Positions 1 through 8,070 of a stretch of DNA of 21,347 nucleotides are shown here, piece by piece. The notes beneath the pieces were generated by a model. It made no database searches and was not told the DNA's origin. It was given only the letters and a program-made list of their open reading frames with translations. The DNA is taken from contig JBKQTH010000446.1 of assembly GCA_052143275.1 (NCBI GenBank), positions 1 to 21,347 on the forward strand, in the 5' to 3' direction. A program made the position numbers and the translations under genes. The DNA is from JAJPKE01 sp052143275. Its GTDB lineage: Bacteria > Chloroflexota > Ktedonobacteria > Ktedonobacterales > JADMIN01. Every line of letters begins with the position of its first letter. Position 1 is the stretch's first letter.

Positions 1-158
1 TGAAGAAGAGTCTGCTGGACAAGCGGTTCAGCCCCGAGTTCATACCGGCGATGGCCGCAATTGGTGGCGGGGTCGGGGTGGTCTTCGGTCCCGGCGGCAT
101 CGCCGTGGGTGGGGCCGTCGGCGCCACCGTGGGTCTGATTGCGTGGCTCATCCGTTGA
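1..158 (+). CDS. C-terminal part of a glycine-zipper hydrophobic protein (partial)
   Basis: An open frame runs in from the left edge and stops with TGA at 156-158. The readable end is KKSLLDKRF, then a glycine-rich hydrophobic stretch (AAIGGGVGVVFGPGGIAVGG and on), ending IAWLIR. Small residues spaced as in glycine-zipper membrane segments suggest a membrane-inserted or membrane-associated C-terminus. The window begins with TG followed by AAG AAG, so a start codon cut in half at the edge is possible, and the protein could be only about 52 residues long. No family is recognised. It converges on the minus-strand pyruvate kinase gene. Confidence 0.45.
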   Translation, partial: KKSLLDKRFSPEFIPAMAAIGGGVGVVFGPGGIAVGGAVGATVGLIAWLIR

Positions 159-258
159 TGACCGCAGCGCTACCACCACGACTCTGGATCACGACACGGG
201 CGTGGGCGGCGGCCTCCCAATTCTACTGGGCTTTCGCCCACTGCCCGGCACCTTCCTG

Positions 259-1800
259 CTAGAACAGATCCTGCCACATGTGCAGCGCGCGCAGCTGTGC
301 GGTCTTCTTACTCTGGTGGGTCTGCATCTTCAGTAAAACATTGTGAAGCGTCTCGACCGCCAGCGGCAGATATGGACCTTTGTTGAGCATGACGCATTCG
401 GCTCGTTCGCTCATAGCGGCGTCAGTGATCTCAGCTCGCGAGGGAATGCCTTTCTTGATCAGCGTCTCCAGCACCTCGGTGGCCCAGATGACCGGCACAT
501 GCGCTGCCTCGCAGAGCCACAGCATCTCTTCCTGTATCTCCGCTAGTCGCTCGAAGCCGACCTCGACTGCCAGATCGCCGCGGGCTATCATGACGCCAAA
601 CGGCACGCGGCCGGCGGTGTGGGCCACCAGATCGGGCAGGTTATGGACACCTTGCTTGGTCTCGATCTTGGCGATGACGGCTGGAAGCCCACGCCCGGCT
701 TCGAGGCGCTCGGGCAACGCCGACAGCAGCAGATCCATGTCGCTGGCCTTCTGCACAAAAGAATAGTCGATGATATCAGCGTGTCGAACGACGAAATCCA
801 GATCGTGCCAGTCTTTCTCCGTCAAGGGGCTCAAATCGATGGCCGAATCGGGAAAATTCAGACCCTTATCCGCTGCCAGTCGCTCTCCCTTCCTCCGGGC
901 ATGGGTGACCCGCAGTAAGATGCCCTCGGGTAGAATCGACTCGATCGCGGTACCGATCTTGCCGTCGTCGATCCATACGAGCTCGCCTTCCTTCACCTGA
1001 TCAAGCACTTCAGGGATCGAGCAGGTCGCCTGAAATTCAAAACGGCCGCCAAACTGGGCGCGCGTCCGGGCCAGGAAAAGCCGGTCACCCACGTGCATGC
1101 GTGCCTCGGCTTCCGGCAGGCGAACATCCACTATGCGCGGTTTTGGGCCCCCCAGATCCATGGCGATCCTAACGTGTCGCTCCATCTCGTTCTCGGCACG
1201 CCGCAGATTGGCGATCATGGCCGCCCAATCGTCCTGAGTGTCGTGGGCGCAGTTAATACGCACGCAATCGACGCCAGCGTGTACGAGGTCATGCACAAAA
1301 GAGTACTCGGTTGCTGCCTCGGTTGGTAAGGTGGCCATGATGCGGATGGAGCGATGCTGGATGATCGTCTTGCCGAAGAGTGCATCGGTATTGCGCTCAA
1401 GGGCATGCATCCCCTGGGTGAAGGCGCTCATGCTGGGGCGCGGCGGCAGACTATCTGGTACCTCGCCGCTCAACGCGCCCAGAGTCGCAATGACGGCGTC
1501 AAGCGTCGCCAGCACCCGTGACTCACTGCGCCCTAGCGACGAGAGCCCCCAAGGAGCAAGCCCAGCCTGGATATCCCGCAGGTCATTGCGCCGGAGTGCC
1601 AGGTAATACGCCAAGTTACGCGCGCTGGACACAAAGGATCGCTGGCTGATATAGGGTTGCCAGCGCTGGAACATTCTCTCGCCCTGCTCATACACATCCT
1701 GGCGTAGGTGTTGCATGCTCCGCAAGAGTTCACCAGAATCAACGATAGCGCCAGCCGGTTTCTGGGTCACGCTGGTTGGTACTTCGGATCGTGTGGGCAT
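259..1800 (-). CDS. pyk: Pyruvate kinase, atypical, with N-terminal helical extension
   Basis: Pyruvate kinase converts phosphoenolpyruvate and ADP to pyruvate and ATP in the cytosol. The TIM-barrel core starts near residue 150. It carries DLGGPKPRIV (215-224), DDGKIG (278-283), the substrate-lysine motif IAKIE (376-380), the signature MIARGDLAVE (404-413), ATEVLETL and PSRAEITDAAMSE. The usual C-terminal allosteric domain is missing; the protein ends about 50 residues after the barrel. The first 145 residues are helical and contain GLSSLGRSES, an extension known from a subset of pyruvate kinases. The K+ site is altered: Leu, Lys and Ile stand where K+-dependent enzymes have Thr, Glu and Thr, a pattern described for K+-independent enzymes. 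Start: the ATG at 1800 has GGAGGCGAGG upstream; an in-frame ATG at 1851 has only a weak GGGG. The gene stands alone, so a regulatory rather than bulk glycolytic role is possible. Confidence 0.85.
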   Translation of the reverse strand: MPTRSEVPTSVTQKPAGAIVDSGELLRSMQHLRQDVYEQGERMFQRWQPYISQRSFVSSARNLAYYLALRRNDLRDIQAGLAPWGLSSLGRSESRVLATLDAVIATLGALSGEVPDSLPPRPSMSAFTQGMHALERNTDALFGKTIIQHRSIRIMATLPTEAATEYSFVHDLVHAGVDCVRINCAHDTQDDWAAMIANLRRAENEMERHVRIAMDLGGPKPRIVDVRLPEAEARMHVGDRLFLARTRAQFGGRFEFQATCSIPEVLDQVKEGELVWIDDGKIGTAIESILPEGILLRVTHARRKGERLAADKGLNFPDSAIDLSPLTEKDWHDLDFVVRHADIIDYSFVQKASDMDLLLSALPERLEAGRGLPAVIAKIETKQGVHNLPDLVAHTAGRVPFGVMIARGDLAVEVGFERLAEIQEEMLWLCEAAHVPVIWATEVLETLIKKGIPSRAEITDAAMSERAECVMLNKGPYLPLAVETLHNVLLKMQTHQSKKTAQLRALHMWQDLF

Positions 1801-1881
1801 AGTATCCTCGCCTCCGTTTGAGTAAGTGGAAGAGCCGTGTGTGGTGGCCATATGCCCCGTACTGTCACTGGACTAAATCGC

Positions 1882-1909
1882 ATAGTAGTTAAATATGTGG
1901 ACATCACAA
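1882..1909 (-). promoter_or_regulatory. Candidate promoter for the pyruvate kinase gene
   Basis: On the minus strand, TTGTGA (1909-1904) and TACTAT (1887-1882) are 16 bases apart in an AT-rich patch about 85 bases before the chosen start. The -35 box is a fair match and the -10 box a partial one. It is supported only by box match and position. Confidence 0.3.
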
Positions 1910-1967
1910 AGAGATAACTGCTGCAGGTACTTCTCTTACAGAAACATCACATACTATGCCAGATGCT

Positions 1968-2864
1968 TTAGCCCCCATCTGGCAATCGCTCTGTGCTGCC
2001 AAAGACCCATCGAAGCCACGCGGTACTTTCAACATCCCAGCCAAAGAGGTGGGTCTGCATTCCCGATGTCCCCCATCTCACCCGCTCACTCGTCAGCAGT
2101 CCCCCAACCGACAGGTGGACACCATCCCAATCTTGAGAAACTGCCTGCCAGTCCGGCTCGATGAGGGCATCTGGTTGGCGCGTAGGATAGACCACGCAGG
2201 AAGGAGCAGGATAAGCCAAACATAGGCTATTCCAGTCCTGCGGTCCATGGATCTCATACACCCGGGCAGTGGGTAACACCTCCACACGCCACCGAGGATA
2301 CGGAGGCTCCCGGCGGGGGGCTACTTCCGCCGAAATAGCGTAGTACTGCAGCCAGCTACTGGTGCGCTCGGTCAGACTTGTAGTCGTCCAAAGCGTGTAG
2401 CGCGGTTTGGTGATTCCCGCCGCAAACGCGCGCAAATCCGGATGAAAGGAAGACGCCTGCGGGGGAAGGCCTAGCCTGGATACCCACTCCTGCCGCTGCC
2501 GGTCAAGATCGCGAAACCAGGTTGTCGTGCCAGGAGCTTCGAGCAACAGCGCTATGAAAGGTCTCAGGGCCACGCCAGATCGGAGCAGGGCATCGGCCTT
2601 CTGCGGATACTCATTATCATAAGGGGTAAGATCTGTCTCACCTTCGACCATGAGTTCAGAGAGACGTTCGGCGGAGAGTTGATCAAAGTAGCCCGCCTGT
2701 GGCGCTGTCAAGGAGAGTTCGTGTACACAGAACGCGATGGTTGCGGCAGGACCCACGTGCAGATAGTACTCTATATAGGGTGCATTCGGCGGTGCGCCGC
2801 TCACCTCAATGATACTCCTGGCGACGATATAAACACCCAGCGGTGAATTGAGTAGCTCATCCAT
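1968..2864 (-). CDS. Uncharacterised protein with a DWDGVHLSVGG-type C-terminal motif
   Basis: A soluble protein of 298 residues with no signal peptide or membrane segment. I do not recognise a characterised family. The C-terminal third has EIHGPQDWNSLCLAYP, then DWQAVSQDWDGVHLSVGGLL and WDVESTAWLRWVF. This pattern (W..V..DWDGVHL, a structural core, then W.....TxWL) recurs in uncharacterised actinobacterial and chloroflexal proteins, from memory. The ATG at 2864 is chosen because AAGGAA lies 8 bases upstream (2873-2878); an in-frame ATG at 2918 has no such site. The gene lies 66 bases downstream of the membrane protein gene on the same strand, so co-transcription is likely. Function unknown. 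Confidence 0.7.
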   Translation of the reverse strand: MDELLNSPLGVYIVARSIIEVSGAPPNAPYIEYYLHVGPAATIAFCVHELSLTAPQAGYFDQLSAERLSELMVEGETDLTPYDNEYPQKADALLRSGVALRPFIALLLEAPGTTTWFRDLDRQRQEWVSRLGLPPQASSFHPDLRAFAAGITKPRYTLWTTTSLTERTSSWLQYYAISAEVAPRREPPYPRWRVEVLPTARVYEIHGPQDWNSLCLAYPAPSCVVYPTRQPDALIEPDWQAVSQDWDGVHLSVGGLLTSERVRWGTSGMQTHLFGWDVESTAWLRWVFGSTERLPDGG

Positions 2865-2930
2865 ACCTAGAGTTCCTTCATTGGTCTTCTTCGTCCACTG
2901 GCTCGGTTCTCCCGGCACTCGCCGATGGTA

Positions 2931-3893
2931 TTAGGCAGCAGCCGGCGGGGGCAATATCGCATACTGCGGCAGCGGCTCAAGGTCGAGCCGTGTATAACCG
3001 AGCGTCCAGTAAGTAGAGGTAAAGGCCATAACCGCGCCGGAAGCGACAAGCACGATCCCAAGCCAGGGTACGGCCAGTAGGATGCCGGCCACGATCGCCG
3101 CCGTGAATCCACCGGCCAGATAAACAACGGCGGCTACTCCTCCAAAGACGAGCAGCGATGCAATCGTTACCACACCCATCGTGATTCCGGTCGCCAGACC
3201 GAGTAGAACGCTCAGCAGCCAAAGTAACGTCACCCTACCCAGGCGCCGCCGCATGAGGCCGAGAGTCTGGCCGAGCGCTGCCGCAGTATTCCTCCTACCT
3301 CGTAGAACCACCTCACGTACCATGAGAAGTATCATCACTGTGAAGACGATAGAGAACGGTATGGCGGCTAGTGCAAGCAGCACCCCGACTATCGCGAGTA
3401 TCACCGTAGTCGAAGTGGAGCCTCCAACCGCCGAAACCACTGCCAGCGCTGCTATGCCCCCAATCACGACAATCCAGACGATGGCTACCACCACCGAGAG
3501 CAGCTTGACTTTGAGCACTGGCCAGAAGGTGGCAAGTCCAGCGCTCCAGGCCTGGCCCAGGGAAAAGGGCCGCTCCCAATCGTGCTCCGAGCTGGCCCTG
3601 ACCAGAGCACCATCGGCTATCGCCGAGAGCAAGAAGAACGCAACTATAACAGCCAGGATCGCTACTCCAGCGAGCACGAGGAGCAGCGCATGAGCGCCGG
3701 CCCAACCGGTTATATCGCTCCATACTTGGGCTGGTGTGAGGCTGCCCGCATTGGAACTCCTGGTCGAAGTCCCGCTGAAACTGCTAAAGCTGAAGCCGGC
3801 GGCGCCTTCTCCGGCGATTAGTGCCAGCAGCCACAGATACTTATAACGCCAGGTAATAGCCAGTGCCCTGGTAACTATATCTGCATAGCGCAT
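2931..3893 (-). CDS. Polytopic membrane protein (DUF7544/GDPD membrane-domain-like)
   Basis: A 320-residue integral membrane protein. It opens with MRYADIVTRALAITWRYKYLWLLAL, the typical start of a family of uncharacterised bacterial membrane proteins related to the membrane domain of glycerophosphodiester phosphodiesterases. Long hydrophobic runs follow at about residues 67-95, 125-160, 162-190, 225-260 and 262-295, with a Ser/Gly-rich loop (residues 33-52) after the first segment. No catalytic motif is visible. The start is secure: AAGGAGGAGATCC directly precedes the ATG. It is probably the first gene of a two-gene unit with the unknown soluble protein downstream. Substrate and function cannot be read from the sequence. 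Confidence 0.75.
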   Translation of the reverse strand: MRYADIVTRALAITWRYKYLWLLALIAGEGAAGFSFSSFSGTSTRSSNAGSLTPAQVWSDITGWAGAHALLLVLAGVAILAVIVAFFLLSAIADGALVRASSEHDWERPFSLGQAWSAGLATFWPVLKVKLLSVVVAIVWIVVIGGIAALAVVSAVGGSTSTTVILAIVGVLLALAAIPFSIVFTVMILLMVREVVLRGRRNTAAALGQTLGLMRRRLGRVTLLWLLSVLLGLATGITMGVVTIASLLVFGGVAAVVYLAGGFTAAIVAGILLAVPWLGIVLVASGAVMAFTSTYWTLGYTRLDLEPLPQYAILPPPAAA

Positions 3894-4289
3894 GGATCTC
3901 CTCCTTCACGTATGAGCCGCCCCTTCGGCATCGCGGTCGGTAGTTTCGGCGCTCGTCTCGCTGTGTGTAGATGTGTTGTCGTTAAGATGGAACTGCTGCC
4001 ATCCAAAACACCCCAATCACTGTACGCCAGCGACAGTACTGCAGTTTCAAGTGAGCTGCTTTCTGCGACACCGTTCTCCCATCACAATCCCACGCTCCAC
4101 TGGGGCGCACTGATAGTGGACGTCGGAGGCTCGATCCCATAGAAGGGGTGAGCGGGTGAGCAGACTCCACTGCAATTCTGCCTACCGAGCCAGGGGTGGC
4201 CCTGTAGCTTCTGCGTTTGTCACATTGGATGCGTCTGACGGCGTGTCCGGCAGTAGAGAGAATGGCTGCATCCACTACAAGACGGTATC
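3894..4289. other. Intergenic stretch without recognised gene
   Basis: About 400 bases between the membrane protein and oxidoreductase genes, both on the minus strand. Open frames of up to 97 codons exist here but have no family resemblance and no ribosome binding site. The promoter of the membrane protein gene must lie here, but no pair of boxes stands out. A small dyad (ACTGT, 9-base gap, ACAGT) lies near 4020-4040. Confidence 0.5.
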
Positions 4290-5261
4290 TCAGACCGTGA
4301 TCACAAGCTTTGCTTGCACGTGTCCTCCTTCCAGATACCGCAGAGCCTCAGCCGTCTCGCGTAACGGGTAACATCTCTCGATCACCGGCACGACTTTACC
4401 GGCTTCAAGCAGTTCCTGTATAAAAGCCAAATCCTTCTGAGTTGGTCGGCACAAGAAGGAACCCATCTTTTTCCGGTCAAACCTTGAAATCACGGGCCCG
4501 AGGAGCGTAGCTTGCAACACGGCTTGCATTAAATGCGCATTGGAAGCTCCGGCCATGACATAGATTCCCTGCGGGCATAAGGCCCGCCGATAGGCGAAAA
4601 TCGGATGGTAGCCGCTCGCAGCCAGAATGAGATCATAGCGCTGCCCGTTTCGGAGGAAATCCTCTTGCGTGTAATCAATGACCTGGTCAGCACCAATCGA
4701 GCGTGCCATATCCACATTCCGCGTGCTGCACACCGCCGTGACGTGCGTTCCGAAGGCTTTGGCCAGCTGCACGGCAAATGTTCCTACCCCCCCAGACGCA
4801 CCTTGAATAAGCACCCGTTGTCCAGGCTGAATGTGTCCGTGATCGCGCAGACCTTGCAGCGCGGTGAGGGCCGCTACTGGGACCGCTGCTGCTGCCTCAA
4901 AGGTCAGTGTGGTCGGTTTCACCTCCACGGCATCTTCACGCGCACACGCATATTCGGCAAACGCGCCATCCCCCCTCCCAAAGACGTCATCACCGACGCG
5001 CAACCGCGTCACCTTGCTGCCGACCGCTTCCACTCGTCCCGCGAGATCCACCCCGAGTCGCGGGTCCTTGGGCTTGTGTAGCCCATTGCCCCCGATGCGG
5101 GCCAGGAACGGTTGACCTCGCATCATATGCCAGTCCAGTGCATTGACGGACGCTGCGTGAACGTGTACTAATACTTCACCGTCGTTGGGAACGGGCTTCT
5201 CCACCTCCTGGAGCTGAAGTACATCCGGTGATCCGTAGTGTTCGCGGACAATCGCTTGCAT
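4290..5261 (-). CDS. NAD(P)-dependent alcohol dehydrogenase / quinone reductase-like MDR oxidoreductase
   Basis: A medium-chain dehydrogenase/reductase of 323 residues, expected to be cytosolic and to reduce quinones, enones or aldehydes with NADPH. The N-terminal GroES-like part has YGSPDVLQLQEVEKP, VHAASVNALDWHMMRG, the LGVDLAGRVEAVG motif and VGDDVFG. The cofactor domain has AAAVPVAALTALQGL, then the GASGGVGTFAVQLAKAFG nucleotide-binding loop. The cysteine and histidine zinc ligands of alcohol dehydrogenases are absent, as in the quinone oxidoreductase branch. The length is normal. GGAGG sits 6 bases before the ATG. A decayed small gene lies 45 bases upstream on the same strand. The exact substrate cannot be deduced. 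Confidence 0.88.
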   Translation of the reverse strand: MQAIVREHYGSPDVLQLQEVEKPVPNDGEVLVHVHAASVNALDWHMMRGQPFLARIGGNGLHKPKDPRLGVDLAGRVEAVGSKVTRLRVGDDVFGRGDGAFAEYACAREDAVEVKPTTLTFEAAAAVPVAALTALQGLRDHGHIQPGQRVLIQGASGGVGTFAVQLAKAFGTHVTAVCSTRNVDMARSIGADQVIDYTQEDFLRNGQRYDLILAASGYHPIFAYRRALCPQGIYVMAGASNAHLMQAVLQATLLGPVISRFDRKKMGSFLCRPTQKDLAFIQELLEAGKVVPVIERCYPLRETAEALRYLEGGHVQAKLVITV

Positions 5262-5305
5262 GCATTTCCTCCACGTTGTCTTGCGTTGGTTACATTCAAT
5301 GCAGT

Positions 5306-5499
5306 TTATTTGAGCAAGCCATGCAGTGTAGCCTGATCGACCACCAGGACGGTCAGCAGCGCATCGCCGATGTCTTCGAGTGTGATGGCCAAGCCCCCAG
5401 AAACCAGTCTGACCAGTGACGACCCTGATAACCTCTGATCCTGATGCGACAGAGCATCGGTCGTTCTGGATCGGTGTATGAAGTGAGTTCAGATGACAT
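5306..5499 (-). pseudogene. Frameshifted small WSDWF/VVDQATLHGLL-family protein
   Basis: Two minus-strand frames together spell one small protein. The first runs MSSELTSYTDPERPML, CRIRIRGYQGRHWSDWFLG and then reads off frame. The second continues LAITLEDIGDALLTVLVVDQ, ATLHGLLK, then TAA at 5306-5308. Joined, they match a small uncharacterised family (pattern RIxxxGxxxxxWSDWFxGLxIT, then VVDQAALHGLL) that I recall as frequent in Ktedonobacteria. The break falls in a run of five G (minus strand, around 5395), and the usual ending KxRDLGxPLLSV is lost to the stop. A sequencing slip in the G-run could explain the shift but not the short C-terminus. The ATG at 5499 has no clear ribosome binding site. 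Confidence 0.6.
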
Positions 5500-5541
5500 G
5501 AACCAGTCTATGTTGCGGCCGGTCAAAACCGGCTGTGCCAC

Positions 5542-6241
5542 GCGCTCGATCTATAAGAAGCATAGCTCCAGAACGTCTTCCTGCCACGACACTAAAGTAT
5601 TGTTAAAAGTACTGTATGAGGTGATCGCTTGCGGGCAAACTGACGTTTCGACTCCAACAGACCGGAGCTTGGGATCACGTGCTCTCTCAAGGCCATGGGC
5701 CAGGTCGATATATGAATACGGTTTATTCTGCTTCGAACCGAGCCTGGCCATGTGCTAGCCTGGCAAGAGCGAATGCCTACTCTGCCTAGTCGTTGCCCGC
5801 GGGCTCACATATTCCTTTAGTGGACTCCGATAGTGGATTGCGACCATCTGGGGGATGAAATGGTGGGTGAGTTGCGCGAGGCTCTGACCTTTAGACTGCA
5901 TCGTGTGAGCAAGCTTGCTCCTCCTGATTCACCAGTCTTCCGATCTCCTCGGGTCAGGGTGCTCAACGGTAATACATGCGGCAATCACCAGAAACTCAAG
6001 AGAGCCACCAAACTCAGTTAACTCCACTACAGCCTAGCCGGAAGGTATTACACCCTCGCTACCAAGGCTAGAGAAATGTGGCAGCCTTATCCCATCCACC
6101 CCAGTAGGGTAGGCACAGTCTGACCGTAAGTGCTCTGCCTCGGTAGAGGCCGGAGGACCTCTGATACCGGGTACAATCACAGTTGTGTGCACCAGAGGAC
6201 TTACGAGGCATATCTGTCTCCTGACGGACGGAGGAATCCGC
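5542..6241. other. Long intergenic stretch, probably decayed sequence
   Basis: About 700 bases with only short frames and no family match. A minus-strand frame (5551-5751) contains SYIDLAHGLERARDPKLRSV, which looks protein-like but is not recognised. A perfect 14-bp palindrome GAGCAAGCTTGCTC lies at 5907-5920. The left neighbour is a pseudogene and the right neighbour a deleted response regulator, so the stretch probably represents gene decay. Confidence 0.45.
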
Positions 6242-6683
6242 ATGACACCAGCGAGTGGAGTGGCAGGCAAGGGAGGCGAAGCGGCCGACCCGTGCCCACG
6301 CCAGCGGATGCTGCTGGTCGAGGACCAGGCCGACCTGCGCACCGTGCTCAGCGACTACCTCACCCTGGAAGATTACCGGGTCATCCCCGCCGCCGACGGC
6401 CTGCACGCCCTGCAGCTCGCCGCCCAGGTGCTTCCTGGCCTGGTGCTGCTCGATCTGGCCATGCCCGGCCTGGACGGCCTGGAGGTCTGTCGATGAGGGC
6501 ACGGTCACCGTCCAAGTGAGGCGTCTCCGCGAGAAGGTCGACGCAGACTCCTCTCAACCGGTCCACCTCCTTACAGCACGGGGAGTAGGCTACAAGTTTG
6601 AAGACGAACCACGCACGCACCACAATGGAGCGCCTCAAGCGCTCCCTCGCCGACATGTGGGCTGCAGCACAACAATTGGGTGA
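6242..6683 (+). pseudogene. OmpR-type response regulator with internal deletion
   Basis: The ATG at 6242 is preceded by GGAGG and opens a receiver domain: RMLLVEDQADLRTVLSDYL, then LVLLDLAMPGLDGLEV with the phospho-acceptor Asp, then TGA at 6494-6496. In the next frame the text resumes at once with the end of a winged-helix output domain: DEGTVTVQVRRLREKV and LLTARGVGYKFE. Roughly 100 residues are missing, namely the end of the receiver (with the switch Thr and Lys), the linker and the first half of the DNA-binding domain. The remainder is out of frame, with the junction near 6488-6496. It cannot be a working regulator. No histidine kinase follows; the DUF4097 gene begins inside the tail. An assembly collapse is a less likely alternative. 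Confidence 0.8.
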
Positions 6684-7572
6684 TCGCGTGACACCTGCCA
6701 TGCGCGGGCGTCGGTGGTGGCTGCTCATTGGAGTAGCAAGCTTCATTGTGATCGCTGTACTCCTGTCGACGAGACTGACTTCTCCCACACCGCTTCAGAT
6801 CGCTCCGGGTACCCATGTCTTCTTCATCAACGGGCCGGCGCACTTGACATTCTCCGATGCCATTGGGAGCGTACGCGTCACTCCGGGCACCGATGGGCAG
6901 GTCCGCATACAGGAGCAGAGAAATGGCATCACCGATGCGATCACGGTGCACTATGTCCAGAGCGGAAACACCATTTCCATCACGGCAACGATCCCAACCG
7001 GGCTCTACCAGGACACGTGGGTCGACTTCATTGTCAGCGTGCCCGAGGATGCCGATCTCACGACGAGCGTCCCGACGGGGACGTTAACCGTCGATGGCCT
7101 CAGCGGAAATATCGCTCTCACCGACACTAACGGCGCCATATGGGCCAGCGGACTTGCCGGATCGATCACTCTTAAAACGCAGAGTGGCTCCGTCAATGCC
7201 GAGCATGTCAACGGCCAGCTGAGCGCGACAACCACAAACGGAACGATCACGACCGCAGATACTCATCTGAGCGGACAGTGTATCATGCAAGCGCAGAGTG
7301 GCACCATCAATTTCCATGGGTCGCTGGACCGCAACGGACGCTTTGTGTTTCGCAACACGAATGGTGCTGTCGGCCTCACTTTGCCACCGTCGTCAGCTTT
7401 CTCCCTGGATGCCCGTACCCAGAGTGGGGCCATCAATGCCGAGTTCGCGGGTATCACCGACACGCGGTCCCGCACCGGCACCCTGGCACGTGGCGAAGTC
7501 GGCGCATCCCCTCGGCCGCAGGTGATGATCGAGACCACCTCTGGTTCGATTGACATCAGTCAAGGAGGATAG
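6625..7572 (+). CDS. Membrane-anchored DUF4097 beta-strand repeat protein
   Basis: A 315-residue protein with a short basic cytoplasmic N-terminus, one membrane segment (WWLLIGVASFIVIAVLLS) and an extracytoplasmic domain. That domain is built of repeated short beta strands with the rhythm SGSVNAEHVNGQLSATTTNG, TQSGAINAEF and TTSGSIDISQ, the mark of DUF4097 (putative adhesin or auto-transporter-like solenoid). Such proteins often accompany two-component or anti-sigma loci. Here the gene overlaps the end of a ruined response regulator, so its partner system appears lost. The start is uncertain: the ATG at 6625 lacks a clear ribosome site, and a TTG at 6598 adds nine residues. Function unknown; cell-surface exposed by inference. 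Confidence 0.75.
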   Translation: MERLKRSLADMWAAAQQLGDRVTPAMRGRRWWLLIGVASFIVIAVLLSTRLTSPTPLQIAPGTHVFFINGPAHLTFSDAIGSVRVTPGTDGQVRIQEQRNGITDAITVHYVQSGNTISITATIPTGLYQDTWVDFIVSVPEDADLTTSVPTGTLTVDGLSGNIALTDTNGAIWASGLAGSITLKTQSGSVNAEHVNGQLSATTTNGTITTADTHLSGQCIMQAQSGTINFHGSLDRNGRFVFRNTNGAVGLTLPPSSAFSLDARTQSGAINAEFAGITDTRSRTGTLARGEVGASPRPQVMIETTSGSIDISQGG

Positions 7573-7816
7573 CCTTCTGCCGACTGTGTATTATATAGTA
7601 GGCGCGAGAAGACCCCTCCCGTTCACGGGACCCTGGATGAGAGCGCCCACCGGAGGTGTACGCAGACAATCAAGTTCGTCACTCGACAGTTAAGTCATCT
7701 ACGCCGTGGCCGGGCCTTCTGTCCGACATCGGCAGCATAGGCTACCTGCCTCACGTCCTGGTCACAACTCCGGTTGCACGCCTCTCGGCGGGATCCCAAA
7801 AAGCCCTCCGGCTCGG
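7573..7816. other. Intergenic stretch without recognised gene
   Basis: The part of the 500-base gap between the DUF4097 and DUF4012 genes that lies before the promoter. No gene, terminator hairpin with T-run or repeat is evident. Together with the leader at 7852-8070 it holds only short frames without family resemblance. Confidence 0.4.
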
Positions 7817-7845
7817 TTGCTGATTGGAGACGCCTGAGGTATACT
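7817..7845 (+). promoter_or_regulatory. Sigma-70-like promoter upstream of the DUF4012 gene
   Basis: TTGCTG (7817-7822), 17 bases, TATACT (7840-7845). Spacing is ideal and both boxes are close to consensus. Transcription from about 7852 would give a leader of about 220 bases before the TTG at 8071, or about 560 bases if the TTG at 8416 is used. Confidence 0.6.
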
Positions 7846-8070
7846 AGACCAGCACAGGTAGTGCCTCTTTATCTGCTTGCTGATGCGAGCAAGTGCTGGA
7901 TTGCTCTCACCTTGGAAAGCCATGCCGCCGCTGGTCGATAGTCCTCCAGAGTTGACGGGGGAGACACGCTGGTGGACACCGCCACATTCACAGCCGTGCT
8001 GCCACGTATGGAGGACCGATCACCCAGCCACTGCGGCCGATGCTGCCATGGAAGTTGGGCGAGGTGAAAA

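Noticed and set aside
227..240. Hairpin TGGGC-TTTC-GCCCA as a terminator between the first two genes
   Set aside because: The stem has only five pairs and no T-run follows in either direction.
3181..3693. 170-codon plus-strand frame
   Set aside because: Antisense shadow of the membrane protein gene, low-complexity Ser/Thr/Ala translation.
4282..4299. Short hairpin (ACGGT/ACCGT) at the end of the oxidoreductase gene as a terminator
   Set aside because: Five pairs with the stop codon in the loop and no T-run.
5907..5920. 14-bp palindrome GAGCAAGCTTGCTC
   Set aside because: No promoter or gene start is close by, and a single such palindrome in a window of this size can arise by chance.
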